Shown here piece after piece: positions 44,307 through 56,300 of a stretch of DNA of 64,000 nt (the stretch's first letter is position 1; the number at the start of each line of letters is the position of its first letter). Below the pieces are notes generated by a model that made no database searches, was not told where the DNA came from, and saw only the letters and a program-made list of their open reading frames with translations. The stretch is from Nocardia harenae NBRC 108248 (GTDB lineage: Bacteria > Actinomycetota > Actinomycetes > Mycobacteriales > Mycobacteriaceae). Position numbers and translations under genes: made by a program. Where the stretch lies: assembly GCF_001612885.1 (NCBI RefSeq), contig NZ_BDBH01000001.1:372001-436000 (forward strand). Direction: 5' to 3'.

Positions 44307-47300
44307 CTATCGGGAAGTACCGGCCGTCCGCTCGGCACCGTCCCCGCCGAGCAGCCCGGTCAGCACCGGTCCCAGCTGGACCAGCGCCTCCGGCTCCATC
44401 ATGCGCAGGTGGGTGGAGTCGATCGAGTGCTCGGCCACCTGGCCGTCGGTGTAGCGCCGCCAGCCCGCCGCGCCCGCGTGCGGCTCGGCGCCCGGATCCA
44501 GCCGGGTGACCCCGACGAAGTCGATCCGGCCGTCGAAGACCGCGGGCCGGTACCGGGTGACGTGCTCCACCGCGCGCACCGCGCCCCGGTAGATCCGGCG
44601 GATCCGGTCCGCGGTGAGCACCGCCAGGTCGGCCGGGACCGACTCCAGCAATACCGCGAGCGCCTCCTCGCTCAGCTCGCCGAGGCTGCTCGCGTCCGGC
44701 AGCGCGTCCGGGCCGATCCCCACCTCGGCGAAGGCGGTGCGCACTTCGCGGCGGAAATCGTCCAGGTCGATCCCGGGCACGCCGTCGAGCACCACCAGCA
44801 GCTCCACCTCGGCGCCCTGCTCGCGCAACCGCACCGCGATCGCGTGCGCGAGCACCCCGCCGAGCGACCAGCCGAGCAGCCGGTACGGCCCCTCCGGCCG
44901 GGCCGCCCGGATCTCGGCCACGTACCTGGTGACGATGTCGGCGACCGAGAGCGGCCGCCAGTCGTCCTCGGAGAGCGCGGGCGACTGGATGCCGATGATC
45001 GGCTGGTCGGCGGGGAGGAACCGGGCCAGTCCCGCGTAGGCCCAGGCCAGCCCCGACATGGGGTGCACGCAGAAGAGCGGCGGCCTGCTCCCGGCCGCCC
45101 GGATGGGCAGCAGCACACCCATCGCCGCGTCGGCGTCGCCGGTCTCCGCGAGCGCTTCGGCGGCCCTGGCCGCCACCCCGGCCACGGTGGCATCGCTGAA
45201 GAACACCGCGACCCGCAGCTCGGCGCCGCCGAGCTCGCGGATCCGGTTCACCACCCTGGTCGCCAGCAGCGAGGTGCCGCCGAGCTCGAAGAAGTCGTCG
45301 TCGGCGCCGACCCGGTCCACCCCGAGCACCTCGGCGAAGGCACCGGCGACCAGTTCCTCGCTGAGTGTGGCCGGCGCGCGGTACTCCCGCGCCGCGAAGA
45401 CCGGCTCCGGCAGCGCCGCGCGGTCCAGCTTGCCGACCGGGGTGAGCGGGATGCTCGCCAGCACGGTGATCGCCGACGGCACCATGTAGCCGGGCAGCCG
45501 CGCGGCGACGTGCCTGGTCAGCTCGGCGGTGTCGATGTCGCGGCCGACCACGTACGCCGCGAGCCTGCCATCGCGCCCGACCGTCACGGCGAAGTCCACC
45601 GACTCGTGCGCGGCCAGCGCGGCGTCGATCTCGCCCAGCTCGATCCGGAAACCGCGCACCTTCACCTGGAAGTCCGAGCGCCCCACGTACTCGACCTCGC
45701 CGGAGCGGGTCCAGCGCACCACGTCGCCGGTGCGGTACATGCGCCCGCCCGGCAGGTACGGGTCGGCGACGAACCGGCCCGCGGTGAGCCCCGGCCTGGC
45801 GTGGTAGCCGCGCGCCAGCCCGGCCCCGGCGAGGTACAGCTCGCCAGCCACGCCGACCGGCACCGGCCGCAGCCCCGCGTCCAGGATCAGCGAGCGCAGG
45901 CCGCGGAGCGGGGGGCCGATGGTCACCGGCGCGCCGGGCCGCATCGGGCCTGCGATATTGGTCATGACGGTGGTCTCGGTGGGGCCGTAGCCATTGTGGA
46001 AGGCCCGGCCCGGCGTGGCCCACCGGCCGACCAGCTCCGGCGGGCAGGCCTCGCCGCCGACGACCAGCACGCGCAGCGTGTCCAGCCCGGTCGGCTCGAA
46101 GGTGGCCAGCGCCGCCGGGGTGACGAAGGCGTGCGTGATTCGCTCGCGCTCGATGAGCTCGGCCAGCTCGGTGCCGCCGTACAGGTCGGCGGGGGCGACC
46201 ACCAGCGCGCCGCCGCAGGCCACCGCGAGCAGGAACTCCAGGATCGACGCGTCGAAGCTGGGCGAGGCGAAGTGCAGGGCGCGGGTTCGCGCGTCCAGGT
46301 CGAAGCGCTCGGCCTCGATCCGGGCGAAGTTGGCCACGCCCCAGTGCGCCACCACCACGCCCTTGGGCACGCCGGTGGAGCCGGAGGTGTAGATGACGTA
46401 GACCGGGTGGTTCCAGTGCAGCGGCCGGAGCCGGTCGGCGTCGGTGATGGGCGCGGCGTCGTACCCGTCGGCGTCGAGCTCGTCCAGCACCAGCCAGCGC
46501 GTCGAGTCCGGCAGGCCGGCGGCGGCACCGCGCACGGTGAGCCCGAGCGCGGCGCCGGAGTCGGTGACCATGTGCGCGATCCGCTCGGCCGGGTAGGTCG
46601 GGTCCACCGGCACGAAGGCGGCGCCGGTCTTGGCCACCGCCCACACCGCCAGCACCGAGTCCGCGGAGCGCGGCACGGCCAGCGCCACCCGCTCCTCCGG
46701 GCCCGCGCCCGCGGCGATGAGCAGCCGGGCCAGGCGGTTGGAGCGCGCGTCCAGCTCGGCGTAGCTCGTGGTAGCGCCCTCGTACACCACCGCGGGCGCG
46801 GCGGGGTCGAGCGCGGCTGCCGCGGCGAGCAGCTCCGGCAGCGGCCGCGGCACCGCGGCGGCCGCGCCCCACCTGGCGGTCAGCTCCGCGTGCTCGCGCG
46901 GGGCCAGCACCTGCACCGCGCCGACCGGGACCGCCGGGTCGGCGGCCACCGCGGCGAGCACCCGGACGAAGCGCTCGGCGAAACCGGCGGCGGTCTCCGG
47001 GTCGAAGAGATCGGTGGCGTACTCCAGCATCCCCGCGATGCCCGCGGGCTCGCCGTGGGAGTCGGTGACCTCGTTGAGCGTCCACTGCAGGTCGAACTTG
47101 GCGATGGCGGTGTCCGATTCGACCCCGGCGATACGCAGCCCGGGCAGCTCGAACTCGGTGGCGGGCAGGTTGGCCAGCGAGAGCACCACCTGGAAGAGCG
47201 GGTGCCGCGCCTGTGAGCGCACCGGGTCGAGCAGCTCCACCAGCCGCTCGAAGGGGATGTCGGCGTGCGCGAAGGCGGCGAGGTCGACCTCCCTGACCCG

Positions 47301-50300
47301 GCCGAGCAGCTCGGTGAAGGGCTCGGCGGGCTCGATGCCGGTGCGCAGCACCAGCGAGTTCACGAACATGCCGACCAGGTCGTCCAGCTCCGGCTCGCCG
47401 CGGCCCGCGATGGGGGTGCCGACGGCGATGTCGTCGCCGCCGGAGAGCCGGGCCAGCAGCACCGCGAGCGCGGCGTGCACCAGCATGAAGAGCGTGACGT
47501 TGTGCTCGGCGGCGAGCGCGCGCAGCGCCCGGTGCAGCTCGGGGTCGATGGTGAAGGTCTCCCTGGCCCCGGCGAAGCTCGCGGTGCCAGGGCGATGCCG
47601 GTCGGCGGGGAGCGCGAGCTCGTCCGGGAGCCCGGCGAGCGCGGAGCGCCAGAAAGCGGCCTGCGCGGCGAGCACGCTCTCCGCGTCGTCCTCGGCACCG
47701 AGCACGCGACGCTGCCAGAGCGTGTAGTCGGCGTACTGCACCGGCAGCGGCGCCCACGCCGGGGTCTCCCCCGCCGCCCTCGCGGTGTAGGCCACCATGA
47801 GATCCCTGGTCAGCGGCCCGACCGACCAGCCGTCGGCGGCGATGTGGTGCGCGACGACGACCAGCACGTGCTCGTCGGTGCCGACGATCCGGAAGAGCTC
47901 GACCCGCACCGGCACCTCGGCGGTGACGTCGAAGCCGTCGGTGAGCACCGCCTGCACGCAGGGCAGCAGGTCGTCCACGGCGACCAGCTCGGCGGCGAGG
48001 CCGTCGAAGGCCTCCCGCACCGAGACCACCCGCTGCACCGGCCCGGCGTCGGTGCGCGGGTAGACCGTGCGCAGCACCTCGTGCCTGCCGATCAGGTCGG
48101 CGACGGCCTGCTCCAGCGCGGGCACGTCGAGCGCGCCGGTGAGCCGGACCGCGATCGGGATGTTGTAGACCGCCGAGCCGGGGTCGTACTGGTTCAGGAA
48201 CCACATGCGCTGCTGCGCCAGCGAGAGCGGCAACTCGTCCGGCCGCTCCACGGCGACCAGCGGCGGCCGCGCACCGGAGCCCGCGTGCTGCTCGGCCCGT
48301 GCGGCCAGCGCGGCCACGCTGCCCGCCTCGAAGATGGCGCGCACCGGCACGGTGGCGTCCAGCGCGGCGCCGATCCTGGCCACCACCTGGGTGGCGAGCA
48401 GCGAGTTGCCGCCGAGCGCGAAGAAGTCGTCGTCCGCGCCGACCCGCTCCATCCCGAGCACCTCGGCGAAGACCCCGGCCACGATCTCCTCGATCGGGGT
48501 GGCCGGGGCGCGGAAGCCGCGGGAGCGGAACTCCGGCACCGGCAGCGCCTTGCGGTCCAGCTTGCCCGAGGTGTTCAGCGGGAACTCGGGCAGCACGGTG
48601 ACCACCGCGGGCACCATGTACCCGGGCAGCGCCGCGGTGACGCCGGCGCGCACCGCGTCGGGGTCCAGCTCGGCGCCGGGAGCGGGCATGACGTACCCGG
48701 CCAGGAATTCGCCGGTGCCGCCCGCCGCCACCAGCACCGCCGCCTGCGCGACGCCGTCGACGCCGAGCAGCGCCGTCTCGATCTCGCCCAGCTCGATGCG
48801 CTGGCCGCGGAACTTGACCTGGAAGTCGACCCGGCCGCCGTAGACGAGCACCCCGTCGGCCCGCCAGGACACCACGTCACCGGTGCGGTAGAGGCGGGAT
48901 CCGGGCGGGCCGAACGGGTCGGCCACGAAGCGATCCGAGGTGAGGTCGGGGCGCCGGACGTAGCCGCGCGCCAGTTGTACCCCACCCAGGTACAGCTCGC
49001 CGGAGACTCCCGCCGGGACCGGCCGCAATCGCGCATCCAGCACGTAGACGGTGCAGTTCCACTCGGGGACCCCGATCGGCACCACGGCGGTGTCGGCGGC
49101 GGTGACCTCGTGGTACGTCACCGAGACGGCGGCCTCGGTGGGGCCGTAGACATTGTGCACGGCGGCGTCGGAGACCTTGGCGAGCGCGGCCACCGTCTCC
49201 GGCGGCAGCGCCTCGCCGATCACGAAGACATCGCGCAGGGTGGCCAGATCAGCGCGAGCGGCGTACTGCGCGAAGACATTCAGCATGGACGGCACGAAGT
49301 CGGTGCGGGTCACCCGGTGCGCGCGCACCAGCTCGGCGATGTGCCTGGGGTCGCGCTGGGCGCCGTCGGCGGCGAGCACCAGCCGGGCGCCGCGGGCTGG
49401 CGGCAGGAAGTACCCCCAGATCGAGACGTCGAAGGTGGAGGCGGTCTTCTGCAGGTAGACGTCGTCCGGGCCGAAGCCGTAGTGCTCGGCCATCCAGGCG
49501 ATCTGGTTGGCCACCGCCCGGTGCGTGATGGTCACGCCCTTGGGGCGGCCGGTGGAGCCGGAGGTGAACAGGATGTAGGCGGGGTTCTCCGGCGCGGGCA
49601 CCGGCAGCGGGCCGTCGAAGCCCGGCTCGCCGTCCAGCTCCTGCACCACCAGCGGGGACTCGACCCGGAGCGGGAAGCCGGTGTCGTCGGAGATCAGCAC
49701 CACGGCGGGGCGGGCGGTGTCCAGGATGTGGCCGATCCGCTCCGCGGGGTGGCCGGGGTCGATGGGCACGAAGGCGCCGCCCGCGCGCAGCACCGCGTAC
49801 ATCCCGACCACCAGCTCGACCCCGCGCGGCAGCGCCAGCGCCACCGGCACCTCCGGCCCGACCCCGCGCGCAACCAGTACCCGGGCCAGCCGCTCGACCC
49901 GCGCGGAGAGCTCGGCGAAGGTCAGCTGCTCGCCCTCGGCGACCAGCGCGACGGCGTCCGGCGTGGCCCGCACCCGCTCCTCGAAGCCCTGGTGCAGCAG
50001 CTCCCAGCGCACCGGGTGCGCTGTCGAGTTCCACGCGCGGAGCAGCCGTTCGGTCTCGGCGGTGCCGGAGAGCGGGATATCGCCGACGACCGCGGCGGGG
50101 TCGGCGATGATCGCGCGCAGCACCCGGCCGAGCCGGGCCACGAACTCGACGGCGGTCTCCCGGTCGAAGAGGTCGGTGGCGTAGGTGAGGCCGCCGACGA
50201 TGCCGGTGGGGACGCCGTCGGCGTCGTAGTTGTCGCCGACGATCAGGTGCAGGTCGAACTGCGAGAGCGCGGTGTCGATCTCGACGCCGGAGAGGCTGAG

Positions 50301-53300
50301 CCCGGGCAGCTCCAGCTCGGCGGCGGTGAAGTTCTGGAACGAGAGCCCGACCTGGAACAGCGGGTGCCTGCCCTGCGAGCGGGCCGGGTTCAGCACCTCG
50401 ACCAGCCGCTCGAAGGGCACGTCGGCGTGCGCGAAGGCCTGGATGTCGGTGGCGCGCTGCCGGGTGAGCAGCTCGGTGAAGCGCTCGTGCGGGGCGATCC
50501 GGGAGCGCAGCACCAGGGTGTTGACGAACATGCCGATGAGGTCGTCCAGCCCCGGCTCGGCCCGGCCCGCGATCGGGGTGCCGATCGCCACGTCGTCGGT
50601 GGCGGCCAACCGGGCCAGCAGCACCGCCAACGCGGTGTGCACCACCATGAAGAGCGTGGCGCCCTGCTCGCGGGCCAGGTCGGCGAGCGCGGCGTGCGTC
50701 TCGGCATCGATCTCCACCGGCACGATGCCGCCCGCGTAGGAGCGCACCGCGGGGCGCGGGCGGTCGGTGGGCAGCTCCAGCTGGTCGGGCAGCCCGGCGA
50801 GGGTGCGGGTCCAGTGCGCGAGCTGTTCGGCGGCGAGCGATTCCGGGTCGTCCTCGGCGCCGAGCAGGGCGCGCTGCCAGATGCTGTAGTCGGCGTACTG
50901 CACCGGCAGCGGCGCCCAGCCGGGCGCCTCGCCGCTGGTCCTGGCGGCGTAGGCGATCATGAGGTCGCGGGTGAGCGGGGCGACCGATGCGCCGTCGCCC
51001 GAGACGTGGTGGATCGCCATGGCCAGCACGAAATCGTCGGGGGCGAGCTCGAAGAGCACCACCCGCAGGGGGACCTCGGCGGTGACGTCGAAGGCCGTGG
51101 TGACGAGTTCGGCGAGTGCGCCGGGGATCTCGCCGGGGGTGAGCGGGCGGATGCGCAGCTTCGGCGCCGCCTGCTCCGGCGCCAGGATCACCTGGGCCGG
51201 GCCTTCGGGGGTCTCCGGGTAGACGGTGCGCAGGATCTCGTGCCGCTCCACCACATCCGCGACGGCCGCGCGCAGGGCGGCGGTGTCGAGCGCGCCGCGC
51301 AGCCGGACCGCGACCGGGATGGTGTAAGCGGCCGAGCCGCGGTCGAAGCGGTTCAGGAACCACATGCGCTGCTGCGCGGGCGAGAGCGGGATGTGCGCCG
51401 GGCGCGGCGCCGCGGTGAGCGGTGGCCGGGCGCCGCCGCCCGCGGCCTGCTCGGCGCGGGCGGCCAGCCCGCCGACGGTGGCGATCTCGAAGAGCACCCG
51501 GACCGGGAGGTGCGCGTCCAGCGCCGCCCCGATCCGCGCGACCACCTGGGTGGCGAGCAGCGAATTGCCGCCGAGGCCGAAGAAGTCGTCGTCCAGCCCG
51601 ATCCGCCGCTCGGTGCCGAGCACCTCGGCGAAGACCCCGGCCACGATCTGCTCCACCGGGGTGACCGGGGCGCGGAAGGCCGCCTTCTCGAAGACCGGCT
51701 CCGGCAGCGCTTTTCGATCCAGCTTGCCGCTGGCATTGAGCGGCATGGCGTCCAGCGCGACCAGCGCGGCGGGCACCATATAGCCGGGCAACCGGGAGGC
51801 GAGGTGCGCGCGCAGCGCGGCGGTGTCGGCCGCAGCGGGGACCACGTAGCCGACGAGCCGGTCGCCGGTGTGCGGGTCGGAGTGCAGCACCACGACGGCC
51901 TGGGTGACCTCCGGGTGCGCGGTGAGCGCGGCCTCGATCTCCTGGAGCTCGATGCGCAGCCCGCGCAGCTTCACCTGGAAGTCGGTGCGGCCCAGGTAGG
52001 TCAGGGCGGCGTCCGGGCCGCGGCGGACCAGGTCGCCGGTGCGGTACATGCGGGTGCCGGGCGGGCCGAAGGGGTCGGCCACGAAGCGGTCGGCGGTGAG
52101 GTCGGGGCGGCCCGCGTAGCCGCGCACCACCTGCGCCCCGGCCAGGTACAGCTCCCCCGCGACTCCCGCGGGCACCGGGTGCAGCCTGGCGTCGAGCACG
52201 TAGGCGGCGGCATTCCAGACCGGCGCGCCGATCGGCACCGCGCCGGGAACCGCGGCCGGGACCGGAGTGTGCGTGGCGTGCACGGTGAACTCGGTGGGGC
52301 CGTACAGGTTGTAGAGCGCCGCCGGGGTGATCCGGCGGACCGCGTCCACCACGGCGCCGGTCAGCGCCTCACCGGCGAGCAGCAGCGCGCGCAGCGAGGT
52401 CAGGGCGGCCGGGTCGGCGCCCGCCGCGAAGACGCTCAGCATGGACGGGACGAAGGAGGTCATGGTGATGCGCTGCTCGGCGATCACCTCCGCGAGGTAG
52501 CGCGGGTCGCGGTGGCCGTCCGGGCTCGCCACCACCATCCGGCCGCCGACGCTCAGCGGGCCGAACAGCTCCCACACCGAGACGTCGAAGGTGGCAGGGG
52601 TCTTGAACAGCACCGCGTCGTCCGGGCCGATGCCGTACTCGGCGGTGATCCAGCGGATCTGGTTCACCGCGGCGGCGTGCGGCACCGCGACGCCCTTGGG
52701 CCGACCGGTGGAGCCGGAGGTGAAGATGACGTACGCGGGGTTGTGCGGGCGCAGCGGGGCGCCGCGGTCGGCATCGGTGAGCGGGGTGTCCGGGTAGCCG
52801 GTCAGGTCTTCGGCGGCGAGGTCGAGCGCGGGGTGCGCGCCCGCGTCGAAGCCGTCGGCGGTGAGGACCAGCACCGGGGCGGCGGTGTCCAGGATGTGGG
52901 CGATGCGGTCGGCGGGCTGGTCCGGGTCGAGCGGGACGTAGCCGCCGCCTGCCTCGAGCACCGCGTAGGCGGCGACCACGAGCCGCACCGAGCGCCGCAG
53001 GCCGAGCGCGACCAGAGTCTCCGGGCCGACGCCCGCCGCGGTGAGGCGGCGGGCCAGGCGGTGCACCCCCGCACCGAACTCCGCGTAGGTGAGGGTGCTG
53101 CCGTCCGGGTCGACGACGGCGACGGCGTCCGGGGTGCGGCGGGCCTGCTCGGTGAAGAGCGCCGGGAGCAGCAGGGAGGGGCCGAGGTCGCGGGGTTCGA
53201 CGGCGTGCGGCAGGTTCGCCGTCTCGGTGGCGGAGAGCAGCGGGAGGTCGCCGACCGGTGTGGCCGGGTCGGCGGCGATGCCGGTGAGCAGCCGCACGTA

Positions 53301-56300
53301 GCGCTCGGCGAACCCGGCGACGGTCTCCGGGTCGAACAGATCGCGGGCGTAGGAGAACTCGGCGGCGATACCGTGCTCGCCCGCCTCCCGCAGCGCCAGC
53401 ATGAGATCGAACTTGGCGGTGTCGACCGCGAAATCGACCGCCTCGGCCCGCAGCTCCGGCAGCTCCAGGCTCGCGGCGGGCAGGTTCTGCAGCGAGATCA
53501 TCACCTGGAAGAGCGGGTGCCGCGCGGTGGAGCGCTCGGGGTCCAGGATCTCGACCAGCCGCTCGAAGGGAATGTCGGCGTGTGCGAACGCGGCCAGGTC
53601 GTGCTCACGGGTCTGCGCGAGCAGGGCGTCGAAACCGGCCTCGGGGGCGATCTCGGTGCGCAGCACCAGGGTGTTGACGAACATGCCGATGACGTCGTCC
53701 AGCTCGGCCTCGCCACGCCCGGCGACCGGGGTGCCGATCGCGACGTCGGCGCTGTTCGACAGCCGGGCCAGCAACACCGCGAGCGCGGCGTGCAGCACCA
53801 TGAACAGGGTCGCGTTGTGTGCGCGGGCCAGCTCGGTCAGCGCGGTGTGCAGGGCGGGGTCGATCACGAACCCGTGCTGCCCGCCCGCGAAGGACTGGGT
53901 GGCCGGGCGCGGGCGGTCGGCGGGCAGCGCCAGCTCGGCGGGGAGCCCGGCGAGCCGGTCGCGCCAGTAGGCGGCCTGCGCGGAGAGCAGGCTGCCCGGG
54001 TCGTCCTCGGACCCGAGGACCGCGCGCTGCCACAGGCTGAAGTCGGCGTACTGCACCGGAAGCGGCGCCCACGCCGGCGGCTGCCCCGCAGCGCGGGCCG
54101 CGTAGGCGAGCATGATGTCGCGGGTCAGCGGGGTCATGGACCAGCCGTCGGCGCTGATGTGGTGCGCCACGAAGGCCAGGATGTACTCCCCGGGGCCCTG
54201 CTCCAGCAGGGCAGCGCGGAAGGGCGGGTCGACGGTCACGTCGAAGCCGGCGCCGAGTACCTCGGCGAGCTGCTCGTCCAGCCGCTCGGCCGGGATCGGG
54301 GCCAGTGCGGGGGCGACCCGATCCACCGGGAGCACCACCTGGTGCGGGATGCCGTCGGCATCGGCCGGATAGACGGTGCGCAGCGTGTCGTGCCTGGCCA
54401 CCACATCGGCCACGGCACGGGCCAGCGCCGCGGTGTCCAGGCTCCCCGTGAGCCGGACCGCGACCGGCAGGTTGTTGACCGCCGACTCCGGGTCCAGGCG
54501 GTTCAGGAACCACATACGCTGCTGAGCCAGCGACAACGGCACCCGCGGCGGGCGCACCCCCGCGACCAGCGGGAGCCGCTCGCTCGCATCGCCACTCGGC
54601 AGCGCCGCAGCCAGACCGGCCACCGAGGACCGCTCGAACACCGTGCGCACCGGCACCCTGGCACCGGTCACCGCCCCCAGCCGGGCCGCGACCCTGGTCG
54701 CGGCGAGCGAGTTGCCGCCCAGCTCGAAGAAGTCGTCGTCCGCGCCGACCCGCTCGACCCCGAGCACCTCGGCGAATACCGAGGCCACCGCCCGCTCGGC
54801 CTCGGTGCCCGGCGCGCGGTACTCGCGCGCCGCCGCCTCCGGCACCGGAAGCGCGCGGCGGTCCAGCTTGCCACTCGGGTTGAGCGGGAAAGAATCCAAC
54901 ACCACCAACGCCGAAGGAACCATGTACGACGGCACACCCGCACGCACGTGGGCAAGCAGGTCGGCTTCCGTGAACTCCCCGGCGGGAACCACGTACCCCA
55001 CCAGCCGGTCCCCGGTCGCACCCCGCACCAACTGCACCGCGGCCCGCTGCACTCCCGGGTGCGCGAGCAGCACACTCTCGATCTCCCCCAGCTCCACCCG
55101 CTGACCCCGCAGCTTCACCTGGAAATCACTGCGACCCAGATACTCCAGCGCCAGCCGCGAACCCGCGGAAACCCAGCGCACCACGTCACCGGTCCGGTAG
55201 AGCCGAGTTCCGTCCGGCCCCGCGACGAACCGCTCGGCGGTGAGCCCGGGCGCGGACGCGTACCCGCGGGCCAGCTGCACACCGGAGACGTACAGCTCAC
55301 CGGCGGCCCCGACCGGCACCGGCACCAGCTGCCGATCCAGCACCGCCACACCGGTATTGGCCACCGGCGCCCCGATCGGCACACTTGTCCCCCCGCGCGC
55401 AGCCGCGGCGGGAAAAGCACTCACCACGGTCGCCTCGGCGGGCCCGTACCAGTTGTCCACCCGGACCCCGGGCAGCAGCGCGGCAGCGCGCGCCGCCGTC
55501 TCCCGGGAAAGCGCCTCACCCGCGGCGAAGACGAAACGCAACGCGGGCAGCGACACCTCCGGCACCGCATCCAGAAACGCCTCCAGCATCGACGGCACGA
55601 AATGCACCGCCGTCACCGCACGCTCGGCCAGCACCCCCGCCAGATAACCCGGATCCCGGTGCCCCTCCGGCTCGGCCACCACGATCGCCGCACCGGTCTG
55701 CAACGGCCAGAACAGCTCCCACGTCGAGATATCGAAAGTGATCGGCGTCTTGAACAACACCACATCCCCGACACCATGCGGATACTCCCGCTGCGCCCAC
55801 CGGAACTGATTCACCATCTGCCGATGCGTGATCACCACACCCTTCGGCCGACCCGTCGACCCGGACGTATAGATCACGTACGCGACATTGCCCGGCTTCG
55901 GGGTAGCGCCCGTCAAGGGCTCCCCCGCGATGTCTTCGACCGCGACCACCGGAATGTCGGCCGCCGTGGCGAACCCGTCCCGTCGAGCGGTCAGCACCAG
56001 CGCGGGCGCGGCGCTGCCGAGCACGTACTCGCTGCGCTCGGCCGGGTGATCCGGGTCGATCGGCACATACCCGGCGCCCGTGCGGAGCACGGCGTAGACC
56101 GCCACCACCAGCTCCACCGAGCGCCGCATCGCCACCGCCACCAGCGACTCCGGGCCCACGCCGCCCGCGGCCAGGTACCCGGCCACCGCGCGGGCGCGGG
56201 TGTCGAGTTCGCGGTAGGTGAGCGTCTCCCCCTCCGCGAGCACCGCGGCGGCGTCCGGGGTGCGGGCCACCTGCGCGTCGAAGAGCGCGATCAGCGTGGC

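Noticed and set aside
33008..44509. A plus-strand open frame of more than 3,800 codons opposite NRPS1
   Set aside because: It is antisense to well-recognised A, T and C domains. Its translation is low-complexity (Gly/Ala/Arg/His/Val-rich) with no domain motifs. Such frames arise because high third-position GC suppresses stops on the opposite strand.
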